13,515 nucleotides of DNA. It comes from Clostridia bacterium (GTDB taxonomy: Bacteria; Bacillota; Clostridia; Oscillospirales; Acutalibacteraceae). The stretch covers positions 1-13,515 of the forward strand of contig CAAGGN010000195.1 in NCBI GenBank assembly GCA_900769375.1, in the 5' to 3' direction. Of the stretch, positions 6,893 to 12,752 are shown piece after piece. The notes beneath the pieces were generated by a model that ran no database searches, had not been told where the DNA came from, and worked only from the letters and a program-made list of their open reading frames with translations. The translations under genes and the position numbers were made by a program. Position 1 is the first letter of the stretch, and each line of letters opens with the position of its first letter.

Positions 6893-8057
6893 TTCTATCA
6901 TCCTTTATAAGTTTAAATGTATATTCTGCGCCGCAGGTCTGCGGGTTTTCGAGGGAGAGGGAGAAGATATCGGTGGTTCTGGATTCTGTTTCCAAAACCT
7001 TTATGGCGGCTTTACCGAGGGTACTCACTTCCGCCACTCGCTTTACAAGGGGAAGGGAGGGCTTAAATTCCTTAAGGTGCCTCTCACCAAACTTATTAAA
7101 GCCGAGGATACGCACATATGGAGGAGTTTTCATAAAAAACTCGTTGTCGAGTCGCAGATAGGCCGAAAGAATAAGTCGGCGCACGCGAGCTAAGGTGTAT
7201 CTCTTACTCTTGAGCAGGTCGCAAAGCTCCTCGTAGCTATCTGCCTGACGGGCAGAGGCAAAAAGGGCGTTGTCAAGGCCTTCGCTTAAATCGGGGAGAT
7301 TTTTGAAATCATCCTTGCTGGTCAGTCGAAGAGAGGAAAGAATTGCCCTTTCAAGAAGCTTCATATCTGAAATGTTCGCGTTCTCGAGCAGTTTTATGCA
7401 CTCAGGGGGCATATATTTTTCCAAGACGTCAAGCTCGTTATTTCTTAATTTTTCTCTGATAAATGAGGCGCTGGCGAAATTATCGGCGGCTCCTTGGTCG
7501 TGTCCCACACCCTGCCTTTTAACACAGGAAAATTTAATATCTAAGTTTAACTTTTTTGCCGCAACGATATATTCGATACCCAAATTGTCATTGGCATTTT
7601 TAAGAAGAGTAATATCTCCGCCTAAAGCTTTAACGGCATTTTCGCGGGCGACGGCAAAGGTGATACCTTTTTTAATTTCCTCCGAAACCAGAGAATCAAA
7701 TTCCTCGGATAAGAGGATGTCGGCAAGGGCGTAAAGTCGCTTTATATCACCGCATTCGCTACCGAAAATGATTTCATCGCAACCGCAGTTATAAAGCTGC
7801 CAAACGCCGCCAAGGGCGAAATTTTGCGCCGTAGACATAGACCATAAAATAGGCAATTCTATTACTATATCCGCGCCACAGGATAGGGCCATGCGGGCTC
7901 TTATATCCTTTGAAACGATAGCCGTTTCTCCGCGCTGAACGAAGTTGCCGCTTATGGCGCAGATAACCGTTTTGCTGCTTTCGGTAGCGCGGTCTATGAT
8001 ATATTTGTGTCCGTTATGAAGGGGGTTAAATTCGGCTATGATACCGATTGCTGACAA
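6885..8057 (-). CDS. tmcAL: tRNA(Met) cytidine acetate ligase (YlbM family)
   Basis: Uses acetate and ATP to make N4-acetylcytidine at the wobble position of elongator tRNA-Met. The protein is 390 aa, near the usual 400. The N-terminal nucleotidyltransferase domain shows GIIAEFNPLHNGHKYII (5-21, with the HNGH signature at 14-17), SGNFVQRGETAIVSKDIRAR (36-55), GADIVIELP (61-69) and IFGSE (97-101), all characteristic of the family. A helical C-terminal domain follows. The start is TTG at 8055-8057, with GAGGTG seven bases upstream and an in-frame TGA six bases before it, so no other start fits. It is divergent from ackA, whose product also handles acetate and ATP. ylbM genes lie near pta/ackA or rpmF in other Firmicutes, but pta and rpmF are missing here. 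Confidence 0.93.
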   Translation of the reverse strand: MSAIGIIAEFNPLHNGHKYIIDRATESSKTVICAISGNFVQRGETAIVSKDIRARMALSCGADIVIELPILWSMSTAQNFALGGVWQLYNCGCDEIIFGSECGDIKRLYALADILLSEEFDSLVSEEIKKGITFAVARENAVKALGGDITLLKNANDNLGIEYIVAAKKLNLDIKFSCVKRQGVGHDQGAADNFASASFIREKLRNNELDVLEKYMPPECIKLLENANISDMKLLERAILSSLRLTSKDDFKNLPDLSEGLDNALFASARQADSYEELCDLLKSKRYTLARVRRLILSAYLRLDNEFFMKTPPYVRILGFNKFGERHLKEFKPSLPLVKRVAEVSTLGKAAIKVLETESRTTDIFSLSLENPQTCGAEYTFKLIKDDRND

Positions 8058-8096
8058 ATTCGTTCACCTCGCTTTTAAAAAAGTATTTAAAAAAAC

Positions 8097-8125
8097 TTGA
8101 AAAAATCTCGCAAATAAGATATTAT
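8097..8125 (+). promoter_or_regulatory. Promoter for ackA and the galactokinase-like gene
   Basis: TTGAAA (8097-8102), a 17-bp spacer and TATTAT (8120-8125). The leader to the ackA ATG would be about 60 bases. The -10 overlaps a minus-strand TATAAT by five bases. Confidence 0.55.
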
Positions 8126-8149
8126 ATATAGGATATATTATCACAAGTT
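8121..8149 (-). promoter_or_regulatory. Possible divergent promoter for tmcAL
   Basis: A perfect minus-strand TATAAT occupies 8121-8126. The -35 region (about 8142-8149) reads AACTTGTG, only a loose match whichever spacing is taken. If used, it shares its -10 with the ackA promoter, so the two polymerases could not bind together. I see no other candidate upstream of tmcAL. Confidence 0.4.
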
Positions 8150-8154
8150 TTTAC

Positions 8155-8167
8155 ATTGTTCAACAAT
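8155..8167. other. Inverted repeat in the ackA leader, possible operator
   Basis: ATTGTT and AACAAT flank a single base at 8161. A one-base gap cannot form a hairpin loop, so if the symmetry matters it would be as a DNA site. It lies about 25 bases downstream of the predicted ackA start point. It does not match the CcpA site, and it is too compact for a standard Rex site despite the TTGTT/AACAA half-sites. It may be chance in AT-rich DNA. Confidence 0.2.
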
Positions 8168-8191
8168 AATTTATTTAGGAGTGTCAAGTTC

Positions 8192-9391
8192 ATGAAAATT
8201 TTCGTAGTAAACGCAGGCAGTTCATCTTTAAAATATCAGCTTATTGATATGGAAAATGAGCAGGTTCTTGCTAAGGGTCTTTGTGAAAGAATCGGCGTTT
8301 CGGGTAGTATTACCCATAAGGCATTTGATGGCAGAGTTTATACCGCAGAAACCCCAATGCCTACTCATAGCGAGGCCTTTGAGGCGGTTTTATATGCCCT
8401 CGTTAAGAGTGATGCAAAGGTTATTGATTCCTTTGATGAAATTTCAGCTATCGGTCACCGCGTAGTTCAGGGCGGTGACATTTATAAGAATTCTTGCCTT
8501 ATTGATGAGAAGCTTCTTGAGACCGTTTCAGCGCTTGGCGTTATGGCGCCTCTCCATAACCCTGCAAACGTTCTCGCTATTAGAGCTTGCGCTAAAACCT
8601 TCGGTGAGAAAATGCCTCAGGTTGCAGTTTTTGATACTTCTTTCCATCAGACAATGCCTGAAAAGGCATATATGTATGCCCTTCCTTATGAATATTATGA
8701 GAAGCATAATATCCGCCGCTACGGCGCTCACGGTACCTCTCACCGCTTTGTAAGTGACCGTGTGTGCGAGGTTGCAGGAGTTAATAAGAAAGACGTTAAA
8801 ATGATTACCTGTCATCTCGGTAACGGATGTTCAATTTCTGCCGTTAAGAACGGCGAGTGCATCGATACTTCTATGGGCTTTACCCCCCTTGATGGCTTTA
8901 TGATGGGAACAAGAACAGGTACTCTCGATCCTTCTGTAGTTACTTATATCGCCGATAAAGAGGGCTTAACCCCCGCCGAGATGGATTCTATTATGAATAA
9001 GAAATCAGGTATGCTCGGTGTTTCCGGCGTATCTAATGATAACCGTGACCTTGTTGCCGCCGCTAAAGAAGGCAATAAGCGCGCTCGGCTTGCCCTTGAT
9101 ATGCAGCGTTATCAGATTGCTAAATTTATCGGTTCCTATATTGCTGCTATGAACGGCGTTGATATTATACTCTTTACAGGTGGTATCGGTGAAAATGACC
9201 CCGTTTTACGCGCCGAAGTTTGCGGATATTTAGAGTTCTTAGGCCTTAAGCTTGATGAAACCGCTAACGGTATAAGAGGCGAGGAAATCAAGATTTCTGC
9301 TGAGGATAGCAAGGTAGCAGTTTATGTTATCCCCACCAATGAGGAACTTGCTATTGCAAGAGATACCCGTGATATAGTGGAGAAGCTTTAA
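8192..9391 (+). CDS. ackA: Acetate kinase
   Basis: Reversible transfer of phosphate between ATP and acetate (EC 2.7.2.1). In fermenters it makes ATP from acetyl phosphate. It is 399 aa, standard length. Residues known from the Methanosarcina enzyme are in place: Asn7 (VNAGSSSLK), Arg90 (GHRVV), Asp148 (VFDTSFH), His180 (AHGTSH), Arg241 (MGTRTGTLDP) and Glu384 (PTNEE). The nucleotide-binding motifs HLGNG (208-212) and FTGGIGEND (328-336) are also present. I start at the ATG at 8192-8194, which has AGGAGTG eight bases upstream and gives the usual MKIFVVNAG start. An ATG 36 bases earlier has no ribosome site. The phosphotransacetylase gene pta is not adjacent. The next gene begins 2 bases after the stop, so the two are likely cotranscribed. 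Confidence 0.97.
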   Translation: MKIFVVNAGSSSLKYQLIDMENEQVLAKGLCERIGVSGSITHKAFDGRVYTAETPMPTHSEAFEAVLYALVKSDAKVIDSFDEISAIGHRVVQGGDIYKNSCLIDEKLLETVSALGVMAPLHNPANVLAIRACAKTFGEKMPQVAVFDTSFHQTMPEKAYMYALPYEYYEKHNIRRYGAHGTSHRFVSDRVCEVAGVNKKDVKMITCHLGNGCSISAVKNGECIDTSMGFTPLDGFMMGTRTGTLDPSVVTYIADKEGLTPAEMDSIMNKKSGMLGVSGVSNDNRDLVAAAKEGNKRARLALDMQRYQIAKFIGSYIAAMNGVDIILFTGGIGENDPVLRAEVCGYLEFLGLKLDETANGIRGEEIKISAEDSKVAVYVIPTNEELAIARDTRDIVEKL

Positions 9392-9393
9392 TT

Positions 9394-10665
9394 ATGAATA
9401 TTAACGATATTAAATCCCGTATTAATTCGGGTTATTACGACCAAATTTTTGCCACCCTATATAGTGATGTTAATTCTGCAAGAGAACGCTATTTAAAAGC
9501 GCTTTCGGGATTCGAAGAACTTTACGGAGATAAAGATAATATCCGACTTTTCTCCGCCCCCGGCAGAACCGAAATCGGCGGTAATCATACCGACCATCAG
9601 CACGGTTGCGTGCTTGCAGGTAGCGTTGATTGTGATGTTATCGCAGTTGTAAGCGAAAACGGAAACGATACCGTTTCCATAAAATCCGAGGGTTATCCGA
9701 GAGATTATGTAAATATAAACGAGCTTGCCCCCGATAGCGATGAGTTTGGTCACGCAAGTTCTTTAATCCGTGGCGTTTTATCGGGCTTTAGCGAAATGGG
9801 TTATAGTATGGGCGGATTTGACGCTTATACTACCTCAAGCGTTTTAAAGGGCTCGGGGCTTTCTTCTTCCGCCGCTTTTGAGGTTTTGGTTTCAAATATC
9901 GTAAATTCCCTTTTCTGCGAGGGAAAGGTTGATGCGGTTACCATCGCTAAACTTTCTCAAAGAGCAGAAAATGTATTTTTCGGTAAACCAAGCGGACTTC
10001 TCGACCAGATGGCAAGTAGCGTAGGCGGTTTCACCTTCGCCGATTTTAACGACCCTAAAAATCCTCAAATCGAGAAGATAGATATTGATTTGCAGGAATC
10101 GGATTATACCCTCTGCGTTGTAGATACGGGCGGAAACCACTCTGATTTAACGGGTGACTATGCCGATATAACAACCGAGTGTAAAGCCGTAAGTAACTAC
10201 CTTGGCGTTGAGTTTTTAAGGGATGCTGATTCTGATAGATTCTATAAAGAAATGGCTAATATCCGTAAAACTTGCGGAGATAGGGCGACACTTCGCGCCT
10301 TCCATTTCTTTAATGAAAATAGCAGAGTTTTATCCCAAAAGGAAGCCCTTAAAAATTCCGATTTCGAGGAGTTTATCCGCCTTGTAAATGAGTCGGGCGA
10401 ATCCTCATATAAGTATCTTCAGAATTTATATTCCAATTCTAATGTACGTGAGCAGGGCCTTTCCCTTGCCATCGCCCTTACAAAACAGTTCTTAAACGGT
10501 AAGGGCGCTTGCCGAGTTCACGGCGGCGGATTCGCAGGAACAATTCAGTGCTATATCCCGAAGGAAATGCTTTCTGATTATAAAAATATGATAGAAGCCG
10601 TTTACGGTGAGGGCGCTTGCATGCCCCTTAAAATCCGTTCTTTAGGCGGAACAGAATTGGTATAA
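9394..10665 (+). CDS. galK: Galactokinase-family GHMP sugar kinase
   Basis: A 423-aa GHMP-superfamily kinase that best fits galactokinase (galactose to galactose 1-phosphate, EC 2.7.1.6). Motif 1 is APGRTEIGGNHTDHQHG (55-71). Motif 2, the ATP phosphate loop, is KGSGLSSSAAFE (152-163). The catalytic aspartate is Asp204 in GLLDQMASSVGG, and motif 3 is CRVHGGGFAGT (373-383). Compared with the usual PGRVNLIGEHTDY, the sugar-contacting Glu is Asn64 while His65 and Asp67 remain, so substrate preference is uncertain. About 30 extra N-terminal residues precede the fold. Its ribosome site (TGGAG) lies inside the end of ackA, giving coupled translation. No galT, galE or transporter is present. The symbol is given for the family, not as proof of substrate. 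Confidence 0.82.
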   Translation: MNINDIKSRINSGYYDQIFATLYSDVNSARERYLKALSGFEELYGDKDNIRLFSAPGRTEIGGNHTDHQHGCVLAGSVDCDVIAVVSENGNDTVSIKSEGYPRDYVNINELAPDSDEFGHASSLIRGVLSGFSEMGYSMGGFDAYTTSSVLKGSGLSSSAAFEVLVSNIVNSLFCEGKVDAVTIAKLSQRAENVFFGKPSGLLDQMASSVGGFTFADFNDPKNPQIEKIDIDLQESDYTLCVVDTGGNHSDLTGDYADITTECKAVSNYLGVEFLRDADSDRFYKEMANIRKTCGDRATLRAFHFFNENSRVLSQKEALKNSDFEEFIRLVNESGESSYKYLQNLYSNSNVREQGLSLAIALTKQFLNGKGACRVHGGGFAGTIQCYIPKEMLSDYKNMIEAVYGEGACMPLKIRSLGGTELV

Positions 10666-10713
10666 CAAAAAACGCTATCTCACAAGAAATGAGATAGCGT
10701 TTTTTGTTATACC
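10659..10713. terminator. Long bidirectional terminator after the galactokinase-like gene
   Basis: A perfect 24-bp inverted repeat (10659-10682 and 10690-10713) around a 7-base loop. The core stem is GCTATCTCA/TGAGATAGC, flanked by six A on one side and six T on the other, so it can terminate in both directions. The left arm includes the last two bases of the penultimate codon and the stop codon of the plus-strand gene. It can also stop transcripts coming from gdhA. Confidence 0.9.
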
Positions 10714-10729
10714 GATATAAACAGATGGG

Positions 10730-10800
10730 TGTAGGGGAGGGGTTTCCCCTCCCGCCGATTTGCAGAGAATCAAAACGGGAGGCGGAACGCCTCCCCTACA
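10730..10800. repeat. GC-rich compound palindrome, likely repetitive intergenic element
   Basis: A 71-bp unit with 11-bp outer arms (TGTAGGGGAGG at 10730-10740 and CCTCCCCTACA at 10790-10800). Two inner hairpins are possible: GGGAGGGG-ttt-CCCCTCCC (10735-10753) and GGGAGGCG-gaa-CGCCTCCC (10777-10795). The inner and outer arms share bases, so the unit can fold either as one long stem or as two hairpins. It is much richer in GC than its surroundings and contains no gene. The form suggests a REP- or MITE-like element, but copy number cannot be seen here. Confidence 0.6.
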
Positions 10801-10828
10801 AAAAACAATATAAATTTCACGAAACGAA

Positions 10829-10851
10829 ACCCCGAGGTTTAACCTCGGGGT
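10829..10851. repeat. GC-rich hairpin
   Basis: ACCCCGAGG (10829-10837) pairs with CCTCGGGGT (10843-10851) around a 5-base loop. On the minus strand it is followed by TTCGTTTCG, so it could help end gdhA transcripts. No T run follows on the plus strand. It lies between the two larger palindromic units. Confidence 0.5.
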
Positions 10852-10866
10852 AGTTGTTTATCGTAG

Positions 10867-10940
10867 GGAACGCCCGTCGCGCCCCTTGCCTAAAGGGGAG
10901 AGGGCCGCGCGTGAGCGTGGCGAGGGGATTTTGGCGTTCC
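10867..10940. repeat. Second GC-rich palindromic unit downstream of gdhA
   Basis: Outer arms GGAACGCC (10867-10874) and GGCGTTCC (10933-10940) enclose CCCCTT/AAGGGG (10882-10887 and 10893-10898) and a GC-rich stretch with CGCGCGTGAGCGTGGCG. The word GGAACGCC also occurs in the first unit (10784-10791), suggesting the two belong to one family. It contains no supported gene. It ends 20 bases before the gdhA stop codon. Confidence 0.5.
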
Positions 10941-10960
10941 GTTTTGATTTTATATTTTTA

Positions 10961-12313
10961 TTAATATGCAACGCCTTGAGCGATCATTGCTTCGGCAACC
11001 TTTTCGAAACCTGCAATGTTAGCGCCTGCAACAAGGTCGCCCTCCATACCGTACTTCTTAGCAGCGGCATAGGAGTTATCGTAGATACCCTTCATAATCT
11101 GACGGAGCTTATGGTCAACCTCTTCGGCGGTCCAGCTATATCTCATTGAGTTCTGGCTCATTTCAAGACCTGAAACGGCAACGCCGCCTGCATTAACTGC
11201 TTTGGAAGGAGCAACAACTACGCCGTTCTTCTTAAGGTAAGCCACTGCCTCGTTAGTGGTAGGCATATTGGAAACCTCAACATAGTATTTAACGCCGTTG
11301 GCAACAATTTTTTCTGCATCGGGAACGTCAACTTCGTTCTGAGTAGCGCAAGGCATAATAACATCAACCTTAACGCCCCAGGGCTTTTCGCCTTCAAAGT
11401 AGGGAACACCGAACTTATCGGCATAATCCTTAACCTTATCTCTGCCTGAAGAACGCATTTCAAGTAAGAAATTAATCTTCTCGTCGGTATTTATACCGTC
11501 TTCATCATATACATAACCGTCGGGGCCCGAAATGGTAACAACCTTACCGCCAAGTTCGGTAACCTTCTTAACGGTACCCCAAGCAACATTACCAAATCCT
11601 GATACTGCAAAGGTCTTGCCCTTAATTTCTTCGCCGAAGGTCTTAAGCATTTCAGCTGCATAGTAAACTGCGCCGAAACCTGTTGCTTCGGGGCGGATAA
11701 GAGAGCCGCCGTAGGAAAGGCCCTTACCGGTAAGAACGCCTGTAAATTCATTACGAAGGCGCTTATACTGACCGTACATATATCCAATTTCACGAGCGCC
11801 CGTTCCGATATCACCTGCGGGAACATCGGTATCTGCGCCGATATGCTTGGAAAGTTCGGTCATAAAGCTCTGGCAGAAACGCATAATTTCGCCGTTTGAC
11901 TTACCTCTGGGGTCAAAGTCAGAGCCGCCCTTACCGCCGCCCATGGGAAGACCGGTCAAGCTATTCTTAAAGGTCTGCTCGAAACCGAGGAATTTAATAA
12001 TAGAAGCGTTAACAGAGGGGTGCAAACGGATACCGCCCTTATAAGGACCGATAGCAGAGTTGAACTGAACTCTGTAACCACGGTTAACCTGAACCTTGCC
12101 GTTATCATCAACCCAAGAAACTCTGAATTGAATCTGACGCTCGGGCTCAACCATACGCTCTAAAACGCCGTTTTCTTCAAATTTACTGTCAGCCGCTACA
12201 ACGGGCTCTAAGGATTCAAAAACCTCTTTAACTGTCTGTAAAAATTCTTTTTCGCCTGCGTTACGCGCCTCAACTTCAGCGTAAACGCGGTTTAAATATT
12301 CAGATTTAAACAT
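10961..12313 (-). CDS. gdhA: Glutamate dehydrogenase, probably NAD-type
   Basis: Interconverts glutamate and 2-oxoglutarate plus ammonia, joining nitrogen assimilation to amino acid fermentation. It is a 450-aa hexameric-type GDH, the length of the Clostridium symbiosum enzyme. Catalytic residues are Lys92 (GPYKGGIR), Lys116 (TFKNSLTG), Lys128 (MGGGKGG), Asp168 (PAGDIG) and Ser381 (VAVSGLEMSQNS). The nucleotide fold starts at GFGNVAWG (239-246). The second strand ends ISGPDGYVYD with Pro264 and Asp265, as I recall from the NAD-specific C. symbiosum enzyme rather than the NADP enzyme of E. coli, so NAD is favoured. The ATG start has CAGGAGGC seven bases upstream. It is monocistronic with its own promoter. 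Its 3' side runs into the palindrome cluster and the terminator at 10659-10713. Confidence 0.95.
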   Translation of the reverse strand: MFKSEYLNRVYAEVEARNAGEKEFLQTVKEVFESLEPVVAADSKFEENGVLERMVEPERQIQFRVSWVDDNGKVQVNRGYRVQFNSAIGPYKGGIRLHPSVNASIIKFLGFEQTFKNSLTGLPMGGGKGGSDFDPRGKSNGEIMRFCQSFMTELSKHIGADTDVPAGDIGTGAREIGYMYGQYKRLRNEFTGVLTGKGLSYGGSLIRPEATGFGAVYYAAEMLKTFGEEIKGKTFAVSGFGNVAWGTVKKVTELGGKVVTISGPDGYVYDEDGINTDEKINFLLEMRSSGRDKVKDYADKFGVPYFEGEKPWGVKVDVIMPCATQNEVDVPDAEKIVANGVKYYVEVSNMPTTNEAVAYLKKNGVVVAPSKAVNAGGVAVSGLEMSQNSMRYSWTAEEVDHKLRQIMKGIYDNSYAAAKKYGMEGDLVAGANIAGFEKVAEAMIAQGVAY

Positions 12314-12345
12314 TGATATTGCCTCCTGATATTTTTAATAAAAAA

Positions 12346-12374
12346 ATAATACTACTATTTTTCTTTCCAGTCAA
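12346..12374 (-). promoter_or_regulatory. Promoter for gdhA
   Basis: Minus-strand TTGACT (12369-12374), a 17-bp spacer, and TATTAT (12346-12351). The ATG lies 32 bases beyond the -10. No operator is evident. Confidence 0.7.
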
Positions 12375-12460
12375 TAGGAAATTTTACAAAATAATACAAG
12401 TTTCCATTAAAAAAGTATTGTAATATATGTAGAGATTATGACAAAGAAAGCTGATTTTTC

Positions 12461-12489
12461 TTGACAATATATGAATATAGGAGTAAAAT
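12461..12489 (+). promoter_or_regulatory. Promoter for the T-box leader and thrS
   Basis: Consensus TTGACA (12461-12466), a 17-bp spacer, and TAAAAT (12484-12489). Initiation near 12496 would place the start of the transcript just before Stem I of the T-box. Confidence 0.75.
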
Positions 12490-12496
12490 GGGTGTG

Positions 12497-12736
12497 TAAA
12501 AGCGTGGATAAGGGACGCGACCGAAATAAAGGTCACTTAAAAGAGAGCGCCGCCTCGGCTGAAAGCGGCGTAAGTGATAATTTGGTTGCCACCGCCCTTT
12601 GAGTGTCGGGGGTAAAAAACCCGAACGTTTTACCTGCGTTAAAGGTATTAGAGTGTTGCGGTTTTTAAAAATTGCAAAATCTGGGTGGAACCGCGGAGTA
12701 TGTTGTGCTTCGTCCCTTTTGGGACGGAGTTTTTTA
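12497..12736 (+). promoter_or_regulatory. Threonine T-box leader of thrS
   Basis: Senses uncharged tRNA-Thr and lets transcription into thrS proceed. The T-box sequence CTGGGTGGAACCGCGG is at 12681-12696. Its TGGA (12686-12689) would pair with a tRNA ending in UCCA. Stem I can be drawn with AAGGG/CCCTT at the base (12510-12514 with 12595-12599), then GACC/GGTT (12519-12522 with 12584-12587), TCACTT/AAGTGA, and a distal GCGCCGC/GCGGCGT. The loop between the two lower helices shows ACC, a Thr codon, at 12591-12593, followed by a purine as expected. Stem III may be TACCT/AGGTA. The antiterminator pairs GCGGTT (12659-12664) with AACCGC (12689-12694). Confidence 0.93.
12708..12736 (+). terminator. 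T-box-controlled terminator before thrS
   Basis: The arms CTTCGTCCC (12708-12716) and GGGACGGAG (12721-12729) form a 9-bp stem with a TTTT loop and one GU pair, followed by six T. It is the regulated terminator of the leader. Readthrough should require uncharged tRNA-Thr. In the pairing I can draw, it does not overlap the antiterminator directly. Confidence 0.9.
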
Positions 12737-12752
12737 TTTTTTGGAGGTAATT

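Noticed and set aside
7270..7734. 154-codon plus-strand open frame
   Set aside because: It is antisense to tmcAL. Its Ser, Phe and Leu richness reflects the complement of tmcAL codons.
8156..8191. Longer ackA start giving 12 extra residues
   Set aside because: There is no ribosome site upstream of it, whereas AGGAGTG precedes the ATG at 8192, which gives the conserved MKIFVVNAGSS start.
10886..11149. 87-codon plus-strand open frame starting in the palindrome region
   Set aside because: It begins in the repetitive GC-rich unit and runs antisense through the end of gdhA. It has no ribosome site or promoter.
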